DNA from: Hibiscus mutabilis
Lineage: Eukaryota; Streptophyta; Magnoliopsida; Malvales; Malvaceae
Assembly (NCBI GenBank): GCA_019671005.1
Contig: CM033721.1
Span: forward strand, 53,140,364-53,204,363
Length of the DNA stretch: 64,000 nucleotides
Reading direction: 5' to 3'
Positions 20,801 through 32,247 of the stretch are shown piece after piece (positions within the stretch are counted from its first letter, which is position 1; every line of letters begins with the position of its first letter). A program made the position numbers and the translations under genes. The notes beneath the pieces were generated by a model, which saw only the letters and a list, made by a program, of their open reading frames with translations, was not told the origin of the DNA and did not search any database.

Positions 20801-21647
20801 TGTTGTCACTAAATTTTCACCTCACTTTCTTAACTTTTATTTCCAGCTTAGTAGTATTACATTGTTAGTATAATTAGTATAAGTGTGCCATATAGTAGTG
20901 ATAATGTCGTATTTAGCAATTAGAAATGTTTAGGGGTCATGTAATGTATGCATGGTGTGTTATGATTAGTATATTTGTTAATATAAATATTAGTATGATT
21001 GATATGGTAGTTAGAATTAACATAGGATATATACTAAGTATCTTAGTTATTAGTTAATATAATGGCTAGTTATAAAACCCCAAAAAAAAATAGACAGCTC
21101 ATTAAATAAAGGATCCATTAGAAATAATTAAAATAGATAGTCCATTATACAAAGGGCATGCTGGCCTGTTTAAAACCAAAAAAACCTAATCCTTCCATTC
21201 TTTTGCGCAGCCGAAAGGAGACCGTTGGATCAATCTGGGATCCAACGGCGTAGATCGCGCCGCTGGGGATCATATAGCGCCTCAATTGCATAACCGTTCG
21301 ATCAGGATGCAATCTGATGGCTCAAACCACTTCGGGATGTATCACGCGGATCATCACTCGCGCGTGGCAGCCACGCGCACGATGTTTTAGCTCCAGTCAT
21401 TTGCTTCATCTTCTCCGACGCTCCACTTGCTCCGGTTGTTCCTCACCGACGTCGTTCGAATTATCAGAAATATGCAAACAAAGGAAAAAGGGTTAAATCC
21501 CTAAATTGGAGCACAACAATTCAAGATAAAGATAAAAGGGAATTAAATCCCCGAATCGAAGCCTTGGCTAGAAAATTAGAATCCAAAACGGGAAAAGCTA
21601 ATCCCTAAGTCGATGCCATGGCGAAGATCAAGCAATTTCAGAGGAAG

Positions 21648-23885
21648 TGATAGAGTGGCGCAATCTTGAATTTGGAAGCCTTCAATCAAGTTGTTGCAAG
21701 AACTAGGAGCTCTAGACTCAATCAAGGAAGTTTGGGCAGATCTGAAAATTCAAGAGAAAAGAGAAGGGATTTTCTTGAATTTTTTAGATTCAAGGCTGGA
21801 AAATTAAAGAAAGAAAGACGAGATGAAGGATTAGAAGGTAAGAAATAAGAATATAAATAAAAAGTTGAGAAAAGATTAAGAAGATAGGTAAAACAAATCT
21901 GAAAATTCCAGCTTTGTTTATGGAATTATGGAAGAAGGTGTGAATGTTGAAGTTGAAGATGGCATGTGAATTGTTGATGTTGTTTTGTCCTCGACACCCT
22001 CTTAGACTCAATTATCTAAGCAAGCAACCTCAAGCGGCTCTAACCCACCCTCCTAGACGCGATTATCTAGGTAAGCAAGAGTGTGAAGATGATCTCCCTC
22101 ACAAGAACTCGTCGAACTTATGTTGAAGAAGACTTCGAAGGCACAAGTAATTAGCACTTGCAAAAATAAACTCACCAAATATTTCATAAATCAAAGAAAA
22201 ATCTCCCTTACAATGATGGAGGCTTCATCCTTTTATAGGTGAAGGATAGACAAAGCAATTTAATTTCTACTAAAACAAGGAAAACCTAATCTAATTAAAA
22301 ATAATAAAAAAATAACAGCCTTTAAACTTCATGTGCTTGTGTGGCAAGGAATAGGGTGATAAGGCAAGTGATAAGCTGATAAGGGCTGGGTGGCTAGTTC
22401 ATAAAGTATATAAAACCCTAAAAACATCAATTTAAATGATAATAAATATATTGGGCTAAGTTTAATTCGTCCAAAACCTTATATGTTAGCTTTTGGGCTG
22501 AATTTTACAAAATCCCGTATCCAGTTTTCTGCATGCGCAGTCTTCAGTAAATTGGACGTATCATGAGTTCCTGATGTCCGATTTTTGTGTTTCAAGATGC
22601 GTTGGAAAGTTAACTGAATGACAGACAATATTTTAGAAGACAACTTGACTCAGAAATGCCCGGATCCCATCCAAAAACTCGTCGCAAGATGGCTGACTTT
22701 CCAGACTTTACAAACAGATTCAATTTCTTGTCCAAGGTGCATCGCTTTTGACCTCCTATGCGTGCATTGTTTTGGCTTTTATTGTTTGCATCGAACAAAT
22801 TCAGCTTCTTGTCCAATATTATTAATTTGACCCCGCTCACGCATGTATCATTCCCCCACACCTCAAAAGGATTCGTCCTCGAATCTAAATCGACAATGAG
22901 AGAACAATCATCAACATCAATTGAAAAGGCTTCTTTATTGTATGTGGAGTGATCTAATTGAGCTCCTCTCAATGGTTCAACAAAATCCTGAAAAAATAAG
23001 ACAGCACTACTCGAACATTTGTAAGGATTAGTCAAAACAAAATCACTCGTCCCGTTCTTTTTCTTGTCTTTTTCTTTTGGGCTTTATGTGACTTTTACCT
23101 TATATGTATTTTCACTCACCAAATTTGGGCCGCTAATTTGACTTTTTTCACTCTCGGCCTCTTTACTCTCAGTCTTTTGTATCTCACATCCCATATCTCT
23201 CTCACAAAAATTATCATCAATGTACAATTTCTATAGAGGAGAAAGTGTTTCTAACGTAATGATAGGACAAGAATCAAATGAAGGGTTAGAATTACACTTA
23301 CTTTCTTTGTGGGGAGGTGATGAGAGTATAGCAAGTGGACCTACTACTTCACATGAGGCATTATAAGCATTGTCATCTTGTCTAATATGTTCATTATCAT
23401 TATCCTCTTGTTTGAGTGTTTGTGTGTTTTCCGTCAACATGGGGATTTTTGTCTTGGTTTTGTCTAGTGACTTGGATGTTTCAATTTCCCGCTTTAGTCT
23501 ACTTGAGTCGAGCAAAGGTTTAGAAGAATTAGAATGAGATAAAGGTTGAGTGGTACTTCTGTCATAGTGATAATTCTTCTGTCGATATCGTTGTCGATCT
23601 TTGATGCGATTTTCGATTGTCATGGCGAATTGGAATGCCTCTTGAAGGGTGTAGTAGGTTTTGAGTTTAAGTACCTCAAGAATGTTGTCATTGAGTCCGA
23701 TAACAAACCTAGTCATTGTATCCTTTTCATCCTCTTGTATGCCGGCTTTTTGCATCAATGATTCCATCTCTTTGAGATACTTGTCAACAGTTCTACAGCC
23801 TTGTCGGATCCTTTGTAACTTTTGTTTGATCTCTCGTTGATATAATGGGGGAACAAATCGTTCTCGCATGAATTTTTTAATATTA
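21648..23885 (-). mobile_element. Family F copy 2 (F2): gag-type cargo, 5'-truncated
   Basis: The 3' LTR (subtype s2) is 21648-22850. The purine tract (reversed TTCCCCCACACCTC) follows at 22851, then the family tail, then a capsid-type gag. The 5' LTR and primer site are missing: the sequence changes near 23885 back to the Ogre LTR. Thus only one end is intact and no target duplication can be confirmed (left candidate GGAAG, 21643-21647). Confidence 0.8.
22851..23885 (-). pseudogene. gag: F2 capsid-type gag fused to the family F acidic tail
   Basis: An open frame (23231-23869) reads MRERFVPPLYQREIKQKLQR, the core of Retrotrans_gag capsid domains of plant Gypsy elements, then MTRFVIGLNDNILEVLKL and a basic linker. 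It then joins the acidic segment found in F1 (DNEHIRQDDNAYN, EVVGPLAILSSPPH). Shifted frames continue to DLDSRTNPFEVWGND at the purine tract. F1's protease domain and Lys-rich linker are absent between gag and tail. The N-terminal part of gag is lost at the truncation near 23885. Confidence 0.8.
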
Positions 23886-24148
23886 ATGAAGCGGTAATTA
23901 TTAAAGTACCAATTTTGGGCGGTGTGGGGGTGCTAATCCTTCCCCATCCGTAACCGACTCCCGAACCCAACAGATTTTTAAATCTCTGGTTTTATGGTGT
24001 CCGGCCTACCTAAGTGGCCGGTGGCGACTCCAATTTTTAATAAAATGCAGTGTTTTTTAAAACCCCCCACGGAATAAACGTTTTATATCCGAAAAATCAC
24101 AAACACTTCGAAAACACATCATTTTTTAGCAAACTGGACATCGCTACA

Positions 24149-27100
24149 AATCTTAATTCAATGTTTTTTACTCAGTTAAATTCCACTGTAAAGCCCATTT
24201 AGACATTCATGCCTTAAACCCTAACAAAAAGGCTGTAAAATAATATTAAATTAAATTTAATGAGTTTAATATTTGTTTGTGGGCTTTTGAACATGAATAT
24301 ATTGCTTAAACTCAATTTTAGAGCTTTTTACTCGGTTAAAATTCAAATGGGTGCACTGTAAAGCTCATTTAGACAACCATGCCTTAACCCCAACAAATTG
24401 TCCGCAAAATAAGATTAAATCAAATTTAATGAGGTTAAATATTTGATTATAGGCATTTCAACATGATTATATAGCTTAACCTAAATTTATGAGCTTTTTA
24501 CTCGGTTAAAATTCCAATGGTTCCACTGTAAAGCCCGTTTATACATGCACGCCTGAAACCCTAAAAAAACGATGTGAAGTCATATTAAATCAAACTTAAT
24601 GAGTTCAAATATTTGTTTATGGGTTTTGAAAATGATTATATAGCTTAAACTCAATTCCAGAACTTTTTACTTGGTTAAAATTTCAATGGGTCCACTATAA
24701 AGCACATTTAGACATGCTCGCCTTAAACCCTAGCAAGAAGAATGAGAAATAATATTAAACTAAATTTATTGAGTTCAAATATTTGGTTATGGGCTTTTGA
24801 ACATGAATATATAGCTTAACCTCAATTTTAGAGCTTTTTACTCGGTTAAAATTTAAATGGGTCAACTGTAAAGCCCATTTAGACATGCATGCCTTAAACC
24901 CTAGCAAGAAGCATGAGAAATAATATTAAACTAAATTTAATGAGTTAAAATATTTGGTATTGGGCTTTTGAACATGAATATATAGCTTAACCTCAATTTT
25001 AGAGCTTTTTACTCGGTTAAAATTTAAATGGGTCCACTGTAAAGCCCATTTAGACATGCATGCCTTAACCCAACAAATTGTCCGCAAAATAAGATTAAAT
25101 CAAATTTAATGAGTTTAAATATTTGATTACTGGCTTTTCAACATGATTAAATAGCTTAACCTAAATTTCAGAGCTTTTTACTCGGTTATAATTCCAATGG
25201 TTCCACAGTAAAGCCTGTTTATACATGCTGCCTTAAACCCTAACAGAAAAGATGCAAAATAATATTAAATCAAATTTATTGAGTTCAAATATTTGTTTAT
25301 AGGCTTTTAAACATGATGATATAACTAAACCGCAATTTTCGAGCTTTTTACTCGGTTAAAATTCCAATGGGTGCACTATAAATCCCATTTAGACAGGCAT
25401 GCCTTAACCCCAACAAATTGTCGCAAAATAAGATTAAATCAAATTTAATGAGGTTAAATATTTGATTATAGGCATTTCAACATGATTACATAGCTTAACC
25501 TGAATTTTTTGAGCTTTTTACTCGGTTAAAATTCCAATGGTTCCACTATAAAGCCCATTTATACATGCACGCCTGAAACCCTAGCAAAAACAATGTGAAA
25601 TAATATTAAATCAAATTTAATGAGTTCAAATATTTCGTTATGGGCTTTGAACATGATTATATAGCTTAAACTCAATTTTAGAGCTTTTTACTCGATTAAA
25701 ATTCCAATGGGTCCACTATAAAGCTCATTTAGACATGCATGCCTTAACCCTAAGAAAAAGGTCGCAAAATAAGATTAAGTTAAATTTAATGAGTTCAAAT
25801 ATTTGTTTATGGGATTTCAAACATTATTATATAAATTAACTTTAATTTCAGAGCTTTTTACTCGGTAAAATTCCAATGGTTCCACTGTAAATCTTGTTTA
25901 TACATGCCCGCTTGAAACCCTAACAAAAACGTTGTGTAGTCATATTAAATCAAATTTAATGAGTTCAAATATTTGTTTATGGGCTTTCGAAAATGATTAT
26001 ATAGCTTAAACTCAATTCCAGAACTTTTTACTCAGTTAAAATTTCAATGGGTCCACTATAAAGCCCATTTAGACATGCTCACCTTAAACCCTAACAAAAA
26101 GGATGTAAAATAATATTAAATAAAATTTAATGAGTTTAAATATTTGGTTATGGGATTTTGAACATGATTATATAACCTAACCTCAATTTTAGAACTTTTT
26201 ACTCGTTTAAAATTCCAATGGGTCCACTATAAAGCCCATTTAGAGATGCATGCCTTCACCCTAAGAAAATGGCCGTAAAATAAGATTAAGTTAAATTTAA
26301 TGAGTTCAAATATTTTTTATGGGCTTTTGAACATTATTATATAAATAAACATCAATTTTAGAGTTTTTTAATCAGTTAAAAATCTAAAGGTTCCACAGTA
26401 AAGCCTGTTTATACATGCACGCCTGAAACCCTAACAAAAACGATGTGAAATGATATTAAATCAAATTTAATGAGTTCAAATATTTGGTTATGGACTTTTG
26501 AACATGGTTATATAGCTTAAACTCAATTCCAGAGCTTTTTACTCAGTTAATTCTAATGGGTCCACTGTAAAACCCATTTAGACATGCTCGTCTTAAACCC
26601 TAACAAGAAGCATGAGAAATAATATTAAACTAAATTTATTGAGTTCAAATATTTGGTTATGGGATTTTGAACATGAATATATAGCTTAACCTCAATTTTA
26701 GACCTTTTTACTCTGTTAAAATTCTAATGGGTCCACTGTAAAGTCCATTTTGATATGCATGCCTTAACCCAAGAAATTATCTGCAAAATAAGATTAAATC
26801 AAATTTAATGAGTTTAAATATTTGATTATGGGATTTTCAACATGATTAAATAACTTAACCTAAATTTTAGAGCTTTTTTCTCGGTTAGAATTCCAATGGT
26901 TCCACAGTAAAGCCTATTTATACTTGCTGCCTTAAATCCTAACAGAAAGGACTCAAAATAATATTAAATCAAATTTATCGAGTTCAATTATTTGTTTATG
27001 GGCTTTTAAACATGATGATATAGCTGAACCGCAATTTTAGAGCTTTTTACTCGGTTAAAATTCCAATGGGTGCATTGTAAAGCCCACTTAGACAGGCATG

Positions 27101-27190
27101 CCTTAACCCCAACAAATTGTTCGCAAAATAAGATTAAATCAAATTTAATGAGGTTATTGATTATAGGCATTTCAACATGACTATATAGTT
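24149..27190 (-). repeat. Satellite array, ~170 bp monomer, orientation 1
   Basis: About 18 monomers. The landmark GAGCTTTTTACTCGG recurs at 24321, 24491, 24660 (decayed), 24831, 25002, 25171, 25341, 25511, 25681 and 25851, spacing 169-171. Two monomer classes mix: A with GGTCCACTGTAAAGCCCATT and B with GGTTCCACTGTAAAGCCCG-type text. The read order is close to A B A A A B A B A B A A B A A B A. I assign minus because its reverse complement aligns with the neighbouring array at 27190-32247. No genes. Monomers near nucleosome length are typical of plant centromeric satellites. Confidence 0.92.
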
Positions 27191-30100
27191 GAATAGCTCA
27201 TATTGAATTATATGAACACCAAAAATTTAATTAAAATCGCTTTTGCGATACTTTTTGTAATGGTTTCATATGAGCAGGTTTAAATATGCCTTATAATGGA
27301 TCTGTTGGAACTTAACTAAGTAAAAAGTATAGAAATTGAGGTTTTTGAAAATATTAGTGTTGAATATCTCGTAATCAATTATATGTACACCAAAAATTTG
27401 ATTAAAACTTCTTTTGCGGTCATCTTTGAAGAGGTTTTAGACGAGCATGTCTAAATGTGCCATACAACGGACCCATTGGAAATTTAACTAAGTAAAAAGT
27501 ACAGAAATTGAGATTGTGCAATATAATCATGTTGAATAGCTCCTAATCAATTATATAAACTCCTAAAATAAGATTAAACTTTTTACGGTACTTTTTGTTA
27601 AGGTATTAGATGAGCAGGTCTAAATATGCCTTAAAATGGTCCCGTTGGAATTTTAACTGAGTAAAATATATAAAAATTGAGGTTTTGCAATATAATCATG
27701 TTGAATAGCTCGAAATCAATTATATGAACACCAAAAAATTCATTAAAACCTCTTTTGTGGTATTTCTTAAAGGTTTCAGACAAATAGGTCTAAAGGGGCC
27801 TTATAATGGACTCCTTGGAATTTTAACTAAGTAAAATGTACAAAAATTGAGGTTTTGCAATATAATTGTGTTGAATATCTCGTATTTAATTATATGTACA
27901 CCAAAAATTTGATTAAAACTTCTTTTGCGGTCATCTTTGAAGAGGTTTTAGACGAGCAAGTATAAATGTGCCTTGCAACGAAACCGTTGGAAATTTAACT
28001 AACTTAAAAGTATAGAAATTGAGGTTTTGCAATATAATCGTGTTGAATTGCTCGTAATCAATTATATTTAAACCAAAATTTTGATTAAAACTTCTTTTGC
28101 GGTCATCTTTGAAGATATTTTAGATGAGTAGGTCTAAATGTGCCTTACAACGGACTAGTTGGAAATTTAACTGAATAAAAATAATAGGACTTTAGGTTGT
28201 GCAATACCATTTGCATATCTCCTAATAAATTATATGAAATACTAAAATAAGATTAAATTTTTTTACGGTACTTTTTGTAAAGGTATTAGACGAGTAGGTC
28301 TAAATGGGCCTTACAATGGACTCGTTGGAATTTTAACTAAGTAAAATGTACAGAAATTGAGGTTTTGCTATGTAATCATGTTGAATAGCTCATAATCAAT
28401 TATATGAACACAAAAATTTAATAAAAACCTCTTTTGCGATACTTTTTGTAAAGGTTTAAGAGGAGCAGGTCTAAATGTGGTTTATAATAGACCCGTTGGA
28501 AATTTAAAAATTGAGGTTTTGCAATATAATCATGTTGAATAGCTCTTAGTCAATTATATGAACACCTAAAATAAGATTAAAACGTTTTTACGGTACTTTT
28601 ATAAAGGTATTAGCCGAGCAGGTCGAAATGGGCCTAAAAAATGGAGCCGTTGGAATTTTAACTAAGTAAAATGTACATAAATTGAGGTTTTGCAATATAA
28701 TTGTGTTGAATAGCTCATAATCAATTATATTAACACCAAAAAATTGATTAAAACATCTTTTTGGTCATCTTTGAAGAGTTTTTTTCAATTAAATATTGAA
28801 CGGACCTTTAAAATAGAAAAGGTTTTGCAATATAATCATGTTGATTTCTAGTCAATTATATGAACATAAAATAAGACTAAAATTAGTACTTTTGTAAAGG
28901 TACTAGTGAGCGAGGTCGAAAAAAAAAAATGGAGCCGTTGGAATTTTAACTAAGTAAAATGTACATAAATTGAGGTTTTGCAATATAATTGTGTTGAATA
29001 GCTCATAATCAATTATATTAACACCAAAAAATTGATTAAAACATCTTTTACGGTCATCTTTGAAGAGTTTTTAGACGAGCAGGTCTAAATGTGCATTGGA
29101 ACGGACCAGTTGGAAATAAAACTAATTTAAAAGTATAGAAATTGAGGTTTTGCAATATAATCATGTTGAATAGCTCCTAGTAAATTATATGAACACCTAA
29201 AATAAGATTAAAACTTTTTTACGGTACTTTTGTAAAGGTATTATTCGAGCAGGTCAAAATAGGCCTTAAAATGGAGCCATTAGAATTTTAACTTAGTAAA
29301 ATGTACAGAAATTGAGGTTTTGCTATATAATCATGTTGAATAACTCATAATAAATTATATTAACAACAAAAATTTGATTAAAACATCTTTTGCGGTCATC
29401 TTTGAAGATGTTTTAGACGAGTAGGTCTAAATGTGCATTACAATGGACCCGTTTGAAATTTAACTGAGTAAAAAGTACAGAAATTGAGGTTTTGCAATAT
29501 AATCGTGTTGAATAGCTCCTAATCAATTATATGAACTCCTAAAATAATATTAAAACTATTTTTGGTACTTTTTGTAATGGTATTAGACGAGCATGTGTAA
29601 ATTGGCCAGAAAAATGGACCTATTGGAATTTTAACTGAGTAAAGTGTACAAAAATTGAGGTTTTGCTATATAATCATGTTGAATAGCTCATAATCAATTA
29701 TATGAACACAAAAAAATTAATTAAAACGTCTTTTGTGATACTTTTTGTAATGGTTTCAGATGAACAGTTCTAAATTTGCCTTATAATGGACCCGTTGGAA
29801 TTTTGACTGAGTAAAAAGTATAGAAATTGAGGTTTTGCAATATATTCGTGTTGAATAGCTCATAATCAATTATATGTACACCAAAAATTTAATTAAAACT
29901 TCTTTTACGATCATCTTTGAAGAGGTTTTAGACGAGCATGTTTACAAGTTCCATACAACGGACCCGTTGGAAATTTAACTGAGTAAAAAGTTCATAAATT
30001 GAGGTTACGCAATATAATCATGTTGAATAGCTCCTAATCAATTATATAAACTCCTAAAATAAGATTAAAACTTTTTTACGGTACTTTTTGTTAAGGTATT

Positions 30101-32247
30101 AGACGAGCAAGTCCAAATGGGCCTTAAAATGGTCCTGTTGGAATTTTAACTGAGTAAAATGTACAGAAATTGAGGTTTTTCAATATAAAAATGTTGAATA
30201 GCTCGAAATCAATTATATGAACACCAAAAATTTAATTAAACCTTCTTTTGCGGTACTTTTTTAAAGGTTTCAGACGAGCTGGTCTAAAGGGGCCTTATAA
30301 TGGACTCCTTGGAATTTTTTTGAAGGAAGAAGGCGGGCCTCATTAAAACCCCCTCTAAGGTCAGGCACCAGGCGAGCCTAGTGGTTTCAAAAAATGGACC
30401 CGTTGAAATTTTAATTGAGTAAAATGTACAAAAATTGAGGTTTTGTTACCTAATTGTGTTGAATAGCACGAAATCAATTATATGAACACCAAAAATTAAA
30501 TTTAAACCCCCTTTGCGATACTTTTTGTAATGGTTTCAGACGAGCAGGTCTAAATGGGCCTTATAATAGACCCGTTGGAATTTTTACTAAGTAAAAAGTA
30601 TAGAAATTGAGGTTTTACAATATATTCGTGTTGAATAGCTCATAATCAATTATATATACACCAAAAATTTGATTAAAACTTATTTTGCGGTCATCTTTGA
30701 AGAGGTTTTAGACGAGCATGTCTAAATATGCCTTGCAAAGGACCTGTTGGAAATTTAACTGACTTAAAAGTATAGAAATTGAGGTTTTGCAATATAATCG
30801 TGTTTAATAGCTCCTAGTAAATTATATGAACTCTTGAAATAAGATTAAAACTTTTTTACGGTACTTTTTGTTAAGGTATTAGACGAGCAGTTCTAAATGG
30901 GCCTTAAAATGGACCCGCTGGAATTTTAACTGAGTAAAATGTATAGAAATTGAGGTTTTGCAATATAATCATGTTGAATAGCTCGAAATCTATTATATGA
31001 ACACCAAAAATTTAATTAAACCTCTTTTGCAGTATTTTTTAAAGGATTCAGACGAGCGGTCTAAATGTTATTATATGTACACCTAAAAATTTGATTAAAA
31101 CTTCTTTTGCGGTCATCTTTGAAGAGGTTTTAGTAGAGTAGGTCTAAATGTGCCTTACCACGGACCCGTTGGAAATTTAACTCAATAAAAAGTATAGATA
31201 TTTAGGTTGTGCAATACTATTTGAATAGCTCCTAATAAATTATACGAAATCCTAAAGTAAGATTAAAACTTTTTTACAGTACTTTTTGTAAATGTATTAG
31301 ACGAGATGTTCTAAATGGGCCTTACAATGGACCCGTTGGAATTTTAACTATGTAAAATGTATAAAAATTGAGGTTTTGAAATATAATCGTTTTGAATATC
31401 TCATAATCAATTATATGTACGCAGAAAATTTGATTAAAACTTCTTTTACGGTCATCTTTGAAGAGGTTTTAGACGAGTCGGTCTAATTGTGCCTTGCAAC
31501 GGACCCGTTGAAAATTTAACTGAATAAAAAGTATAGAAATTGAGGTTGTGCAATACTATTTTAATAGCTCCTAATAAATTATACGAAATCCTAAAATAAG
31601 ATTAAAACTTTTTTATGGTACTTTTTGTATAGGTATTAGACGAGATGGTCTAAATGGGCCTTACAATGGACCCGTTGAAATTTTAACTGAGTAAAATGTA
31701 CAAAATTGAGGTTTTTCAATATAATCATGTTGAATATCTCGTAATCAATTATATGTATGCCAAAAATTTGATTAAAACTTCTTTTGTGGTAATCTTTGAA
31801 GAGGTTTTAGACAAGTTTGTCTAAATGTGCCTTGCAACGGACTCGTTGAAAATTTAACTGAATAAAAAGTATAGAAATTGAGGTTGTGCAATACTTTTTG
31901 AATAGCTCCTAATAAATTATACGAAATCCTAAATTAAGATTAAAACTTTTTATAGTACTTTTTGTGTAGCTATTAAACGAGATGGTCTAAATGGGCCTTA
32001 CAATGGACCCGTTAGAATTTTAACTGAGTAAAATGTACAAAAATTGAGGTTTTGCAATATAATCGTGTTGAATATCTCGTAATCAATTATATGTACGCCA
32101 AAAATTTGATTAAAACTTCTTTTGCGGTCATCTTTGAAGAGGTTTTAGACGAGTCGGTCTAAATGTGCCTTGCAACGGACACGTTGGAAATTTAACTGAA
32201 TAAAAAGTATATAAATTAAGGTTGTGAAATACTATTTGAATAGCTCC
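27190..32247 (+). repeat. Satellite array, ~170 bp monomer, orientation 2, diverged subfamily
   Basis: About 29 monomers. TTGAATAGCTC and variants recur at 27189, 27360, 27532, 27701 and 27871, spacing 169-172. GGACCCGTTGGAATTTTAAC here corresponds to GGACCCATTGGAATTTTAAC in the reverse complement of the first array, so the arrays are homologous but inverted. Three classes are visible at the variable part: TTACGGTACTTTTTGT, GCGGTCATCTTTGAAGAGG and GCGATACTTTTTGTAATGG. A degenerate patch lies at 28785-28930. No genes. Confidence 0.92.
30316..30392. other. Foreign ~75 bp insert inside a satellite monomer
   Basis: Between TTGGAATTTTT and AAAAATGGACCCGTTG lies GC-richer text (GAAGGAAGAAGGCGGGCCTC, GGTCAGGCACCAGGCGAGCC) not found in other monomers. 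The monomer text TGGAC..TTGAAATTTT resumes about 20 bp back in phase, so the insert is flanked by a short duplicated monomer segment. Identity unknown; it could be a mobile-element scrap. Confidence 0.55.

Larger units (their letters stand above)
17816..24148 (+). mobile_element. Ogre/Tat-like Gypsy element, internally deleted, with AGO-like insert and 3' LTR
   Basis: The order on the plus strand is: gag C-terminal part, integrase C-terminal part, AGO4-like fragment, tandem repeat, purine tract, and a 3' LTR that ends CATCGCTACA at 24148 against satellite. Protease, RT, RNase H and most of integrase are deleted between 18590 and 18660. The 5' LTR is absent. F2 interrupts the 3' LTR. The LTR text GGTGGCGACTCC and TTTTGGGCGGTG (23910-24030) is characteristic of the Tat/Ogre group. 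Confidence 0.8.
20801..24148 (+). repeat. 3' LTR of the Ogre-like element, split by F2
   Basis: It starts TGTTGTCAC at 20801, is interrupted at 21648-~23885 by F2, resumes with ACCAATTTTGGGCGGTGTGG (~23908), contains GGCCGGTGGCGACTCC, and ends CATCGCTACA at 24148. A GC-richer island lies at 21180-21440 (GCGCGTGGCAGCCACGCGC near 21360). Around 21490-21620 a degenerate ~55 bp repeat (TTAAATCCC / TTAAATCCCC / CTAATCCC) is visible. The satellite begins immediately after 24148. No coding capacity. Confidence 0.7.

Noticed and set aside
21180..21440. GC-rich stretch as a promoter CpG island of a host gene
   Set aside because: It sits inside the Ogre-like LTR between its start and the F2 insertion, and no gene follows. 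It is part of the LTR's own sequence.
24149..32247. CRISPR-like regular repeat spacing
   Set aside because: The repeats are contiguous ~170 bp monomers without unique spacers, in a plant genome. This is satellite DNA.
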